Part shown: positions 24,978-34,882 of the stretch, piece after piece
Position numbering within the stretch: the stretch's first letter is position 1
How the letters are laid out: the number at the start of each line of letters is the position of its first letter
Source of the DNA: CAZBUK01 sp964495085
GTDB taxonomy: Bacteria; Bacteroidota; Ignavibacteria; T3Sed10-11
DNA length: 64,000 nucleotides
NCBI GenBank assembly: GCA_964495085.1
Contig: CAZBUK010000007.1
Span: forward strand, 6,960 to 70,959
Reading direction: 5' to 3'
Notes under the pieces: generated by a model
Databases searched by the model: none
Told to the model about the DNA's origin: nothing
What the model saw: only the letters and a program-made list of their open reading frames with translations
Made by a program: the position numbers and the translations under genes

Positions 24978-27614
24978 TTGAATATCAGATCAGCCATAAT
25001 CCTGTCGCCGCCATCCCTCCGATTTTTACTCCTTTTCATGTTCGTTATTTCTACGTTCGTAAAAATATTTTCCCAGGAAAATCAATTCGTCGGAAGCGGA
25101 TTTCCGACAACGCCTCTCTTGACCGGCGGTACGATCAACGATAGTCCGACACGTCATAAAATCGATCTCTCGGGGATATGGGAGGTGAGCGTGGATGGTG
25201 ACGAAGCGATCCGGGTCGCCGTTCCTTCCGCCTTCGATGGTGTTGCCGAGCTTCAGTATGAACGAACGTTTACCATACCCGATACACTCCTGGGACGGTC
25301 GTCGATCGAGCTGGTCGCATACGGCATCAACTACACTGCAGAGATATGGATCAACGATACCTTTATCGGCAACCATAACGGCGGGTATACCAGTTTTTCG
25401 TTTCCGGTATCTCCCGAGATTCTGAACCACTCAGGGCCGAACCGTATCTATGTCGCAACGTCCAATACATTACGGACGAGGGATACGGTTCCGATCAGAT
25501 CGCAGATGGGGACCGAGCGGAATTTCGGCGGTATATTCAGGGATATATATCTGCTCATCGCTCCAGAAGTTTCTATACATCAGGCTCAGGTAAAAACAAC
25601 TTTTCTTGACGGTTATACGGCTGCGGAGATGAATATTCAGGTTACCGCCGGCTGGAAACATGTGCTGCCTGAAGATGTCATCACACCCGATCCCGAATTC
25701 AGCGAAAACACGTACGAGATAGGGGCGGAGCTGCTCGACGGGAGCAGGGGATTTGTGATCGCACAGAGTCAGCGCGTCAGGCTTAATTTCAGTGAGAATC
25801 GGTTAACCGAAGGCAACTTCCGGCTTATTGTCAGAAATCCACGTCTCTGGTCTCCCGATAACCCCGATCTGTATTTGCTTTCGCTTGTACTCTATCGGAA
25901 CGGAGCAGTGCATGACCGCTCCGGCATTGTATACGGATTCAGGGACATAGCCGTACGGGGTGCATCGATTCTTCTGAACGGGCAACCCTTCCGGGGCCGC
26001 GGGGTAGTCTACCATGAATATCATCCCGATTTCGGATCCGCGATCAATTATGAAGTAATGGAACGGGATGTTGCGTTAATGAAGATCGCGAATATCAATC
26101 TGGTCAGAATATTGCACCGGCCGCCGCATCCACACCTGCTGACCTTGTTCGACCGGTACGGCATTCTTTGTATGATCGAGATACCTGTGGTGAACGTTCC
26201 CGGCCAGATTCTCAGAAATTCCAATTTTCTTTCCGTCGCGAAAACATATCTTCAGGAAACGATCATTCGCGACCGCAATCATCCCTCGGTGCTCGCATGG
26301 GGGCTCGGGGACGATATCGAAGCTCCTCATCAGGGAGCGATACATTACATACAACAGCTCACGGAACATGGCAGAAACTTCGACGATCGGCCGTATTACG
26401 CGGCAAGCCGGTTTCCGTCGAATGAAAGAATATCCGATTACCTGGAGTTTGCGGTCATCAACATTCCTCCCGGTATGGGACAGGAATCGCTTCCCGTGCT
26501 GACCCATTGGAAATCCAGAAATCAGGAAAAACCGCTCTTCATCGGGAAACTAGGCTCATACGTGGAACCCGGCAACCTGGGCGGATACAGCGATCCGCAT
26601 TCGTACGAAGCGCAGGCACGCTACCTGCTCCAGATGATGGAGCAATTACGTGATATGGCCGTTACGGGAATTCTGGTCAATTCATTCGCTGACTGGCAGG
26701 GGGCCAGGCCGAGTATGGTGATACCGGGCAACGACTATACGCTGCATTCCCTCGGCATCCTGAGCGCCGACCGGAAGCAACGGCGCGGATTCGAGATTGT
26801 CAAGGCTCTCTATCGGGGTGAGAAAATACCCCCGCTCATTGTCGGAAAAGCTTCCGGCGGCACCCCCATAGAATACGTTTTCGGAGGCTTTATCGTTCTG
26901 ATCGGATTCGCCTATATTCTGAACGCGAGCAGGCGGTTCAGGGAGAACGTCCAACGCTCTCTCTTCAGACCTTATAATTTCTTTGCCGACGTACGCGATC
27001 AAAGAATTCTTTCCGGCTTCCATACGATCTATCTCGGTATTCTGATATCCCTTACGGTCGGCATGACGTTGGCGAGTTTTCTGCAGCATTACCAGTATAA
27101 TCAAATTCTCGATTTCGGTTTCTCTCATTTTTTAATTTCGGATTCGTTGAAGATTTTTCTCGCGGACGCTCTGGATCAGACCTGGCAGCTGATTCTTCTG
27201 TTGTCCGTGATCTGTCTTGCCGTTCTTATCGTGACCGCGATCTTAATCCAGGTCTGTTCCGTTTTCGTGAAAACGCGGGTACTTTTTTCACATTCGTACA
27301 TCGTCGCTTTCTGGTCCGCTCTGCCGTTCGTGGGATTTATACCGCTGGCAATGATATTATATAACGTGCTGGAGACGGAATTCTATGTAGTGCCGATTCT
27401 GGGTCTTCTTGGATTGATGGGATTATGGGTGATGTTCAGATTGTTTAAGGGCATGTCAATCATCTACGACGTACTTTCGTTTCGCGTTTATGTGATCGGG
27501 ATATTTGCGGTGGTCTCTATAAACGGCATCATGCTACTTATCAGTGAATACGCACAGGCAACGTTCACGTATCTCGGTTTCTTTGTGAACCTGATCGAAG
27601 GTTTCAAAATCTAA
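24978..27614 (+). CDS. Membrane-anchored GH2-like protein lacking both catalytic acids
   Basis: An 878-residue protein. A signal or anchor segment (about 15-33) precedes a glycoside hydrolase family 2 module: sugar-binding domain (about 55-195), Ig-like domain (about 200-325), and TIM barrel (about 330-600, with LNGQPFRGRGVVYHEYHP, RILHRPPHPHLLTLFDRYGI and RDRNHPSVLAWGLG). The acid/base Asn-Glu pair is replaced by Asp445-Asp446, and the nucleophile Glu position reads Lys524 (FIGKLGSY). Catalysis by the GH2 mechanism is therefore unlikely. From about 630 the chain turns into a hydrophobic domain with about six to seven membrane helices, preceded by RPYNFFADVRDQR, resembling Yip1-like domains. 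The TTG start has AGGA six bases upstream. I infer a carbohydrate-binding or sensory membrane protein. Confidence 0.75.
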   Translation: MNIRSAIILSPPSLRFLLLFMFVISTFVKIFSQENQFVGSGFPTTPLLTGGTINDSPTRHKIDLSGIWEVSVDGDEAIRVAVPSAFDGVAELQYERTFTIPDTLLGRSSIELVAYGINYTAEIWINDTFIGNHNGGYTSFSFPVSPEILNHSGPNRIYVATSNTLRTRDTVPIRSQMGTERNFGGIFRDIYLLIAPEVSIHQAQVKTTFLDGYTAAEMNIQVTAGWKHVLPEDVITPDPEFSENTYEIGAELLDGSRGFVIAQSQRVRLNFSENRLTEGNFRLIVRNPRLWSPDNPDLYLLSLVLYRNGAVHDRSGIVYGFRDIAVRGASILLNGQPFRGRGVVYHEYHPDFGSAINYEVMERDVALMKIANINLVRILHRPPHPHLLTLFDRYGILCMIEIPVVNVPGQILRNSNFLSVAKTYLQETIIRDRNHPSVLAWGLGDDIEAPHQGAIHYIQQLTEHGRNFDDRPYYAASRFPSNERISDYLEFAVINIPPGMGQESLPVLTHWKSRNQEKPLFIGKLGSYVEPGNLGGYSDPHSYEAQARYLLQMMEQLRDMAVTGILVNSFADWQGARPSMVIPGNDYTLHSLGILSADRKQRRGFEIVKALYRGEKIPPLIVGKASGGTPIEYVFGGFIVLIGFAYILNASRRFRENVQRSLFRPYNFFADVRDQRILSGFHTIYLGILISLTVGMTLASFLQHYQYNQILDFGFSHFLISDSLKIFLADALDQTWQLILLLSVICLAVLIVTAILIQVCSVFVKTRVLFSHSYIVAFWSALPFVGFIPLAMILYNVLETEFYVVPILGLLGLMGLWVMFRLFKGMSIIYDVLSFRVYVIGIFAVVSINGIMLLISEYAQATFTYLGFFVNLIEGFKI

Positions 27615-27640
27615 TTCAAGAAGGGGCGGAAGGCGGAACG

Positions 27641-30600
27641 ATGTATCTATCGCGGCTCGACATTTTCGGTTTCAAATCCTTCGCACAGCGAGTGCATCTG
27701 ACGTTCGATTCGGGTATGACTGCCATCGTCGGTCCGAACGGATGCGGCAAGACGAATATTGTCGATGCGATCCGTTGGGTCCTGGGCGAACAGCGTTCGA
27801 GCACGCTTCGAAGCGATAAGATGGAAGATGTGATCTTCAACGGCACCGATAAGCGGAAACCGCTCGGGATGGCCGAAGCGATTCTTACCATTCAGAATAC
27901 CAGGGGGATCCTGCCGACGGAGTATTCCGAAGTGACCATAGGACGGCGGCTCTACAGATCCGGCGAGAGCGAGTACCTGCTCAACGGCGGGGTCTGCCGC
28001 CTCAAGGATATCATCGATCTTTTCATGGATACCGGCATGGGGGCGAATGCATACTCGGTCATCGAATTGAAGATGATCGAGATTATTCTGAGCGATAAAA
28101 CCGATGAACGCCGCCGGCTCTTCGAAGAAGCTGCGGGGGTAACCCGGTATAAACATCGCCGGAAGGAAGCCTACCGGCGTCTCGAACAGGTGCAGCAGGA
28201 CCTCATGCGGGTGAACGACATCATCAAAGAGGTCCAGAAGACCGTTAATTCGTTGGAACGCCAGGCGAGGAAAGCGGAGGAGTACAATTCGCTCTCGGTC
28301 GAGCTGAAAAAAATAGAGATCGATCTGATCGAGCATGAATATGCCGCGGTCCACGCACAACACCGTACTCTTAAATCGCGGCTCAAGAGCGCGGTGGACG
28401 ATAAGAACAGAATCGACGAAGAACTCTCCCGACGCGAAGCGCTCCTGGACGTTCTCCGGGATGAGATGAGCGAGGTGGAGGCGGCCCTCAGCGAAACACT
28501 CCGCGATTATCAGAACATCCGCGAAGAGATCCATCTCGTCGAACAGGAAAAGATTAGAGCCACCGAACGGAGCCGGACGCTGCAAGATGCCTCGAAACGG
28601 TATGAGCAGGAAAATATAGCGGCTCTGAATCAGTCGGGACGGCTCGAGGAATCGAAGCGCAAACTCCGCGAGCAGATACTAAAAGCGGAAGCGGAGATAC
28701 ATCAGCTCGAAACAGAACTCGGGCAGAAACAGAACGACGTGGAAGCACTTGCGGGAAAGGTCGAACGGAAGAAAAAAGAGCTCCGGGCCGAGCAGGATGG
28801 GGTCATCGAGGTCCTGAAACTCATCGGCGAGAATCGCAGCGAGCAGGAACGGAGCAAAGCGCGGGTCGATAATATCAACGGCCGGCTCGAACGGGCTGAA
28901 GAAGAGAACCTGCATTATCGATCCGAGATAAAACAGATCGATGAGAAAATCTCGGTTCTCACTTCGGATCATAAAATACTACGCCAGCAGTTCGTCGAAG
29001 CTGAGGTAAAACTGTACCGGTCCGAGAACCAAAAGAAATCGATTCTCGAGGAAACCGAACGAGTCCGCCACCGGCTCTTCGATCTGAAAAGTATGGCCGA
29101 GCGCATACAAACCCGGATGCAATTTATTCGCGGCTTGATCGAATCGAATGACGGCGTTTCAGAGGGAACCCAGTTTTTACTTCAGGATACGTCGTGGAGC
29201 TCAAACCCCGGAGCCATTACCACGCTCGGAGAATCTATCCGGACAGAAGCCCGGTACCGAGTTGCCGTCGAGACAGTGCTCGGTGAGGCCGCCGGATATG
29301 TCGTCAGCAGGACATCCTCCGAGGCGAATACGGGCATCGAACTGCTCAGGCGATCCGGAAAAGGGAAAGTTACTTTCATCTGTGTCGATCGTATCGGCAT
29401 ACCCGAGAGGCAACCCGGACGAGGTGCCTTGCCGGGCGGAGCAGTGGCGTTCGTAAGCGATGTGGTCTCCGGCCCGGACGAGCTGAAACCGGTTCTGGAT
29501 GCGCTCTGCACCGGAGTGGTTATCGTACCGGATCTGGATATCGCGAGGAACATCATTGGTGCGTCGGAATCGGTCTGGGAATGCGTTACCCTCGACGGCG
29601 AACGCCTCTCGCGAAGCGGCGTCATACGCGGCGGGAGCCCCCGTGCCGACGAGGGAAGATCAATCGGGAAAAAACAACAGCTCGAAGAATTGACTGCGGA
29701 ACAGGAAGCGATCGCAGAAAAACAAGCCGAACTAGAGGAAACGCTCAGACAGAAAACGGCTCTTGCCGACTCGATCGATCAGAAGGCGGAAACCGAAGAA
29801 GTCAAGGGCTTCGAGAAACGCATCGCCGCAATCGAAATACGCATCGCGCAGCTTCAGTTCGAGAAAAAACGGGCGGAAGAAGCGATCGAAAGAAACGATA
29901 TGCAATCCTACGAGCTGCGAAAAGAAATCGATGGACTCCGGGAAACGCTCGAAAGTTACCAGCCGAAGATCGACGCTCTCGAGCTGAGCAGGTCCGAGAC
30001 CGAACAACGAGTCGGCATGTTCGTCGAAGAACTCGATCGGATCGAAGCCGAATACAACCGCCGTCAAGGTGCGCTCAATCAGCTCTCCGTGAAAAGACTC
30101 GATAGGATCAACGCCCGAGAGAAGCTCGAACGCGAGATCGAGTTTGCGGACGGGAAGCTTGCCGAGCTGGCTTCAGCGCTGGAATACCGAACCGTCGAGA
30201 TCTCACAGGCGGCGAATGAATTGAAAAATCTGAAAGTCAGTATCTCCGAAGCCGACGAAAAAATCGCCGTCTTCGGACAGGAGCTCGAAACTATCGACAC
30301 AAAACGGGAAGAGATCGAACAAAAACACGGGTCGAAACGGCTTCAGATTCAAACGATCTCGAGTGAGATCAAGGACGAACGACGCCTCAGGGACGACTCG
30401 CTCTCCATCACCCATGAACTGGAAATGAAAGTCAACGAGCTGTGGCTCAGGCTGCAGACGCTCGACGAGCGGGCTCGCGAGGAACTCGAGATAACACTCG
30501 AATTGAAGACCTATCCCGAAGACGACGCGTTCGATATGCCCGGGGCGCGTGAGCGGATACATGAAATGAAGAATCGGATCCGCAGGCTCGGCGGAGTAAA

Positions 30601-31231
30601 TTTCGCAGCGTTCGAAGAGTATGAGAACGAAACGGAACGGCTCAAATTTCTTCAGAGCCAGAGCAGCGATCTGCTCGAAGCGGAGAATACGCTCATCGAG
30701 ACAATCGATGAGATTAATTCTACGGCCCAGCAGAAATTTACCGAAACCTTCTCCCTCATCAGAGAGAATTTTATCAAGACATTCAAAAGTTTGTTCGAGG
30801 AAGGGGATGAATGCGATCTCCGCCTGATCAACGATCCGGGACGCGACGAGGCGATTGCCGTGTTCGATCCATTGGAAGCCCGCATCGAAATAATTGCGAA
30901 GCCGCGCGGCAAACGGCCGACATCCATTTCGCTCCTCTCCGGGGGCGAGAAAACCCTGACAGCGATTGCCCTGCTCTTCGCCATCTATCTTGTCAAACCG
31001 AGTCCGTTCTGCATACTCGATGAGGTTGACGCGCCGCTCGATGATTCGAATATCGACCGGTTTACCAATATGCTTCACAAGTTTTCGGATAACACGCAGT
31101 TTATTGTCGTGACGCACAACAAACGGACCATGGAAGCTGCAGGCGCGATGTACGGCGTGACCATGGAAGAAAAGGGCGTATCGAAGCTTGTATCGGTACG
31201 GTTTGACGAGACTACCGCGGCGGTCAATTAA
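27641..31231 (+). CDS. smc: Chromosome segregation ATPase SMC
   Basis: An 1196-residue SMC, the core of the bacterial condensin with ScpA/ScpB (not encoded here). The N-terminal head has GPNGCGKT at 31-38. A long coiled coil (about 170-510) leads to the hinge (about 515-680, with TQFLLQDTSW and GVIRGGSPRADEG at its end), and a returning coiled coil follows. The C-terminal head has the signature LLSGGEK at 1098-1104, then CILDEVDAPLDDSN (Walker B). Length and layout are normal. Start ATG 27641 follows the GH2-like stop by 26 bp. It probably shares a transcript with the downstream HAD and lpx genes. Confidence 0.97.
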   Translation: MYLSRLDIFGFKSFAQRVHLTFDSGMTAIVGPNGCGKTNIVDAIRWVLGEQRSSTLRSDKMEDVIFNGTDKRKPLGMAEAILTIQNTRGILPTEYSEVTIGRRLYRSGESEYLLNGGVCRLKDIIDLFMDTGMGANAYSVIELKMIEIILSDKTDERRRLFEEAAGVTRYKHRRKEAYRRLEQVQQDLMRVNDIIKEVQKTVNSLERQARKAEEYNSLSVELKKIEIDLIEHEYAAVHAQHRTLKSRLKSAVDDKNRIDEELSRREALLDVLRDEMSEVEAALSETLRDYQNIREEIHLVEQEKIRATERSRTLQDASKRYEQENIAALNQSGRLEESKRKLREQILKAEAEIHQLETELGQKQNDVEALAGKVERKKKELRAEQDGVIEVLKLIGENRSEQERSKARVDNINGRLERAEEENLHYRSEIKQIDEKISVLTSDHKILRQQFVEAEVKLYRSENQKKSILEETERVRHRLFDLKSMAERIQTRMQFIRGLIESNDGVSEGTQFLLQDTSWSSNPGAITTLGESIRTEARYRVAVETVLGEAAGYVVSRTSSEANTGIELLRRSGKGKVTFICVDRIGIPERQPGRGALPGGAVAFVSDVVSGPDELKPVLDALCTGVVIVPDLDIARNIIGASESVWECVTLDGERLSRSGVIRGGSPRADEGRSIGKKQQLEELTAEQEAIAEKQAELEETLRQKTALADSIDQKAETEEVKGFEKRIAAIEIRIAQLQFEKKRAEEAIERNDMQSYELRKEIDGLRETLESYQPKIDALELSRSETEQRVGMFVEELDRIEAEYNRRQGALNQLSVKRLDRINAREKLEREIEFADGKLAELASALEYRTVEISQAANELKNLKVSISEADEKIAVFGQELETIDTKREEIEQKHGSKRLQIQTISSEIKDERRLRDDSLSITHELEMKVNELWLRLQTLDERAREELEITLELKTYPEDDAFDMPGARERIHEMKNRIRRLGGVNFAAFEEYENETERLKFLQSQSSDLLEAENTLIETIDEINSTAQQKFTETFSLIRENFIKTFKSLFEEGDECDLRLINDPGRDEAIAVFDPLEARIEIIAKPRGKRPTSISLLSGGEKTLTAIALLFAIYLVKPSPFCILDEVDAPLDDSNIDRFTNMLHKFSDNTQFIVVTHNKRTMEAAGAMYGVTMEEKGVSKLVSVRFDETTAAVN

Positions 31232-31232
31232 T

Positions 31233-31952
31233 ATGCATAATGTAAAAGTATTCTGCGATTTCGACGGAACGGTAGCCGCGGCAGATGTCGGCGATCTCAT
31301 CTTTCAGCAATTCGCCGGCGCCGATGCCCGGGATATAATCGATGCATGGGCCGAGGGACACGTATCGGGCACAGAAATGTACCGCGTTGCCTGCGCATCC
31401 GTGCAACGCGTGGAGATCGGTGCGTTGAACGAGCTTATCGACAGCCAGGAACTTGATGCGGGGTTCCCGGACTTCGTCTCCTTCTGCCGGTCGAAGGGCA
31501 TGGAGCTCATCATCGTGAGCGACGGCTTCGGGTATTACATCGACAGGATTCTCGGGAAATACGGCTACTCCGATCTGCGCGTATATGCAAACCGGCTGGA
31601 AATCCGCGACGGCATATTCTATCCGGAATTTCCATACCTGAATCCGAACTGCATGAGAACTGCGAACTGCAAAGGAACTCATATTCTCAACGAGGCGGCG
31701 GACGACGAAATCAGAGTCGTCGCGGGCGACGGAATCTCCGATTCCTGCGCAGCGGACTATGCGGACATCGTCTTCGCAAAGAAGAGTCTGATAACCTATT
31801 GCCGCAGTAAGAACATAAGCTATATCGAATTCAGCGATTTTTTCGATATTCGGCGCGAGATGGAGAAGCTGTTGTCTAAAAAACGACTGCGCACCCGGCA
31901 TAGAGCGGATATCCTGCGTAAAGAGGCATTCCGGATTGAAGCCAATTCCTGA
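31233..31952 (+). CDS. HAD-superfamily (MtnX-like) phosphatase
   Basis: A 239-residue HAD phosphatase of subclass IB, MtnX-like. The nucleophile motif is CDFDGTV near residue 10, motif II is LIIVSDGFG, and the late motif is VVAGDGISDSCAA. MtnX proper dephosphorylates an intermediate of methionine salvage, but no other salvage genes are present, so the substrate is open. The C-terminal 25 residues are strongly basic (KKRLRTRHRADILRK). ATG 31233 begins one base after the smc stop. An upstream alternative within smc is unlikely. The lpxB gene follows after 14 bp. Confidence 0.8.
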   Translation: MHNVKVFCDFDGTVAAADVGDLIFQQFAGADARDIIDAWAEGHVSGTEMYRVACASVQRVEIGALNELIDSQELDAGFPDFVSFCRSKGMELIIVSDGFGYYIDRILGKYGYSDLRVYANRLEIRDGIFYPEFPYLNPNCMRTANCKGTHILNEAADDEIRVVAGDGISDSCAADYADIVFAKKSLITYCRSKNISYIEFSDFFDIRREMEKLLSKKRLRTRHRADILRKEAFRIEANS

Positions 31953-31966
31953 CGAAAAGATGAAGT

Positions 31967-33112
31967 ATGAACGATGAGATATTAATGATTGCCGGAGAAG
32001 CATCCGGTGATTTGCACGGCGCCAATGTCATGAAGCAGCTGAAAGAAATCGCCCCGGATGTAGCCGTATACGGGATCGGAGGAGACCGGATGCGGACTGA
32101 GGGGATGCAGATTGTCTATCACATTAACGAACTCTCTATCATGGGATTCAGCGATGTGCTGAAAAATCTGGCGGTGATCAGATCGGTTGAGAAGACCCTC
32201 AGGAAACTGATTGAATTGAAAAAACCGGGACTCATCGTGCTGATCGATTTCCCGGGTATGAATCTTCGGATCGCCGAATATGCGCACGGGTTGCGGATAC
32301 CGGTCATATATTATATAGCCCCGCAGGTATGGGCGTGGGGGAAGGGAAGGACGAAGAAAATAAAGAAGTATGTCGATGAGATGCTCGTCATCCTCCCCTT
32401 CGAGGAGAAGCTGTTCACCGACGCGGGGATCCGGGCGGAGTTCGTTGGACATCCGCTGCTCGACCTGATTCACACGACGAGCGACCGCGAACCGTTCTGC
32501 CGGTCGAACGGACTCGACGCCGGCCGAAAGATTCTCGCTCTCTTTCCGGGGAGCAGGCCGGGCGAAGTGGCAAAGCATCTGAGCATCATGGCACGGGCCG
32601 CATTGCGTATCCAGGAGATGTTCGGACTTCAGCCTGTCATCGGCGTGTCGCAAAATCTTTCAACGGAGTTCGTCCGGTCGCATCTGCCGGAGGAGGCGGG
32701 CGGCTTTGCATTGATACAGGGTGCGACATATAATCTGATGAAGCATGCCGAAATTGCATTCGTAAAATCCGGAACCACGACTCTCGAGGCAGCTTGTTTT
32801 CAAACTCCGATGGTTGTCGTCTATAGAACCTCCGCAATCAATTTTTTCATCGGCAGACTGATCGTCCGGTTGAATCATTTTTCGCTTGTGAATATCCTTG
32901 GAGATGAGGAGGTCGTCAGGGAGCTGAGCCAGAAACAGGTCAACGTACCCCGTCTCATCGAAGAGGCGAGGATTCTGCTCGAAGATTCCGTCGTGCGCAA
33001 CCGCATGAAGGAGCGACTCTCCGATATCACCTCAATGCTCGGACAGCCGGGTGCGGCGCGAAGGGTCGCGGAGCGCATTACAGAATACCTCGGCCGCGGG
33101 CAGGCTGCCTGA
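31967..33112 (+). CDS. lpxB: Lipid-A-disaccharide synthase
   Basis: A 381-residue GT19 glycosyltransferase that joins UDP-diacylglucosamine and lipid X to form the lipid A disaccharide on the inner membrane. It has the N-terminal MIAGEASGDLHGANVM and MGFSDVL, then IDFPGMNLRIA, YYIAPQVWAWGKGR, FVGHPLLD and LFPGSRPGEV. The donor-site segment VKSGTTTLEA(A) lies near the C-terminus. Length matches the family. With the acyltransferase and lpxK it forms a lipid A cluster and shows that the organism builds an LPS-type outer membrane. Confidence 0.96.
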   Translation: MNDEILMIAGEASGDLHGANVMKQLKEIAPDVAVYGIGGDRMRTEGMQIVYHINELSIMGFSDVLKNLAVIRSVEKTLRKLIELKKPGLIVLIDFPGMNLRIAEYAHGLRIPVIYYIAPQVWAWGKGRTKKIKKYVDEMLVILPFEEKLFTDAGIRAEFVGHPLLDLIHTTSDREPFCRSNGLDAGRKILALFPGSRPGEVAKHLSIMARAALRIQEMFGLQPVIGVSQNLSTEFVRSHLPEEAGGFALIQGATYNLMKHAEIAFVKSGTTTLEAACFQTPMVVVYRTSAINFFIGRLIVRLNHFSLVNILGDEEVVRELSQKQVNVPRLIEEARILLEDSVVRNRMKERLSDITSMLGQPGAARRVAERITEYLGRGQAA

Positions 33113-33130
33113 GGATCGCGGAACGAAAAC

Positions 33131-33793
33131 ATGGCTTTTTTAAAAAGACGGCCCGGTGAGTTGAAGGTCCGGCTGATCGGCGCTCTGGTCACGTTCGTTA
33201 CCGGGATTGTGGCGCTCACGTGGCGGGTAATCGCCGAAGGGCGTAACCATTACGAAGAATTGCTCGAATCCGGCAGGCCTTTCGTCCTTGTATTCTGGCA
33301 TGGCGAGATGCTTATGGGTTGGTATTTCCACCGTCATCGAAACTATAATTGTCTTGTGAGTATGAGTAAAGACGGCGATGTGCTCGCCGGCATACTCAAA
33401 CGATGGAAGTATAACGTTATCAGGGGAAGCAGTTCGAGGGGTGGGAAAGAGGCGCGCAGGATAATGGAAGCAGTAATCCGTGATAACAAAATCCTCGTCG
33501 TGACGCCCGATGGTCCGCGCGGACCGAAATATGAAATGAAGATGGGTGCCATCCGGACGGCTCAGAGAACCGGAGTGCCGGTCCTGGCGGTTCGTTGTAT
33601 CGCCGATGCCGGGTATCGATTTAAGAGCTGGGATCGGTTCACGATCCCGCTTCCGTTTTCGAAGATCACCCTTCGGTACCTTGAACCGAATTACATCGAA
33701 CCCGGTCTCGAAGGAGAAGCGTTGTCGCGGGAACGGGAGAAACTGCAGCTCCGGATGAACGGAACCTCTGCACCGGAAAGCAGCAATGCATAG
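33131..33793 (+). CDS. DUF374 lysophospholipid/lipid A acyltransferase-like protein
   Basis: A 220-residue membrane-associated acyltransferase of the DUF374 branch of the LPLAT superfamily. An N-terminal hydrophobic segment (about 12-33) is followed by LVFWHGEMLMG (the HxxxxD-like box), RGSSSRGGKEA and VTPDGPRGP, all typical of DUF374. Placed between lpxB and lpxK, it may acylate lipid A in place of LpxL/LpxM. That role is inferred from context. It overlaps lpxK by 8 bp. Confidence 0.87.
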   Translation: MAFLKRRPGELKVRLIGALVTFVTGIVALTWRVIAEGRNHYEELLESGRPFVLVFWHGEMLMGWYFHRHRNYNCLVSMSKDGDVLAGILKRWKYNVIRGSSSRGGKEARRIMEAVIRDNKILVVTPDGPRGPKYEMKMGAIRTAQRTGVPVLAVRCIADAGYRFKSWDRFTIPLPFSKITLRYLEPNYIEPGLEGEALSREREKLQLRMNGTSAPESSNA

Positions 33794-34859
33794 GAATCTC
33801 AAGCTGGCGCTTCTTCCGGTATCGTGGCTCTACGGAGCGGCGGTCCTGTTGCGCAATGCTCTGTTCGACCATGGGATATTTAATCAGAAGCGGCTTCCCG
33901 TGCCCGTCATCTCTGTCGGCAACATGACAACCGGCGGTACGGGTAAAACGCCCGTCGTGGAATACATCGCCGGGTGGTGCAGGGACTTCGGTATGCGACC
34001 GGCCGTATTAAGCCGGGGATACAAGCGCAGATCGAAGGGTTATCTGCTCGTTTCCGACGGCTCCCGGATACTCGCCGACTCATGGAGTGCGGGGGACGAG
34101 CCGGTTCAGTTGGCACGCCGGTTGTCCGGAGTTCCCGTTGCCGTCGATGAAGTGCGGAGGAGAGGAGGGAAGAATCTCGTATCCGATCTCGACATCGACG
34201 TTCTGATTCTCGACGACGGATTTCAGCATCGCTGGGTGTTCCGCGATCTCGATATCATCCTGACGGATGGATCGAGTTCAGATTATGCCGGCTTTCTTAT
34301 ACCTGCCGGAATGAAGCGTGAACCGCTTTCCTCAATGCGAAGGGCGCATCTTCATATAATTACGAAATTCCGGTCGAAGGAAGAGTTCGATCGGATAAGT
34401 ATGGAGCTGAAACACCGGGGGAGTCCGCAGATCGTCGGGGCGCAATTCGAGCCGGTCGAATATACGGAGCTGTTCGACGGTGAGGTGATTCCGCTCGAAA
34501 ACCTGCGGGCGCGGAAGGCATACCTGTTTTCGGGTATCGCGGTTCCGGAAAATTTTCATCGATCTGCGCTTCAGTGCGGACTCTTGGTCGTTGGGTCCCG
34601 GTCGTTTCTCGACCATCACCGGTTCTCCCGGGCGGATATTACCGGCGTCGAGCAGAGGGCCCTCAGGCAGAAAGCGGAATTTATTCTGACCACCGAGAAG
34701 GATGCCGCGCGCATCGGCAACGATAAGGATTTATTTTCGGGGGAACTACCGGTCTACATCCTCCGTCTTTGTGTCCGGTTTACCGGCGGAGGAGAAACGG
34801 TTGTAGATGATCTTCTACAGCGAACAATAACAACATCTAACCATACACGTACCACATAA
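33786..34859 (+). CDS. lpxK: Tetraacyldisaccharide 4'-kinase
   Basis: A 357-residue LpxK, which phosphorylates the 4' position of the lipid A disaccharide. An N-terminal membrane helix (about 8-25) is followed by an unusual P-loop within VGNMTTGGTGKTP (Walker A around 48-55), then LSRGYKRRSKG, DEPVQLARR, and the catalytic-site LILDDGFQHRWVFRDLDI. All family motifs are intact. The start overlaps the acyltransferase gene, indicating coupling. ppdK follows after 23 bp with its own GGAGG. Confidence 0.95.
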   Translation: MHRNLKLALLPVSWLYGAAVLLRNALFDHGIFNQKRLPVPVISVGNMTTGGTGKTPVVEYIAGWCRDFGMRPAVLSRGYKRRSKGYLLVSDGSRILADSWSAGDEPVQLARRLSGVPVAVDEVRRRGGKNLVSDLDIDVLILDDGFQHRWVFRDLDIILTDGSSSDYAGFLIPAGMKREPLSSMRRAHLHIITKFRSKEEFDRISMELKHRGSPQIVGAQFEPVEYTELFDGEVIPLENLRARKAYLFSGIAVPENFHRSALQCGLLVVGSRSFLDHHRFSRADITGVEQRALRQKAEFILTTEKDAARIGNDKDLFSGELPVYILRLCVRFTGGGETVVDDLLQRTITTSNHTRTT

Positions 34860-34882
34860 TCAATTCGGAGGTATTCAGTATA

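Noticed and set aside
31188..31232. Upstream extension of the HAD phosphatase into smc
   Set aside because: The extra residues are the out-of-frame end of smc. ATG 31233 leads directly into the CDFDGT motif.
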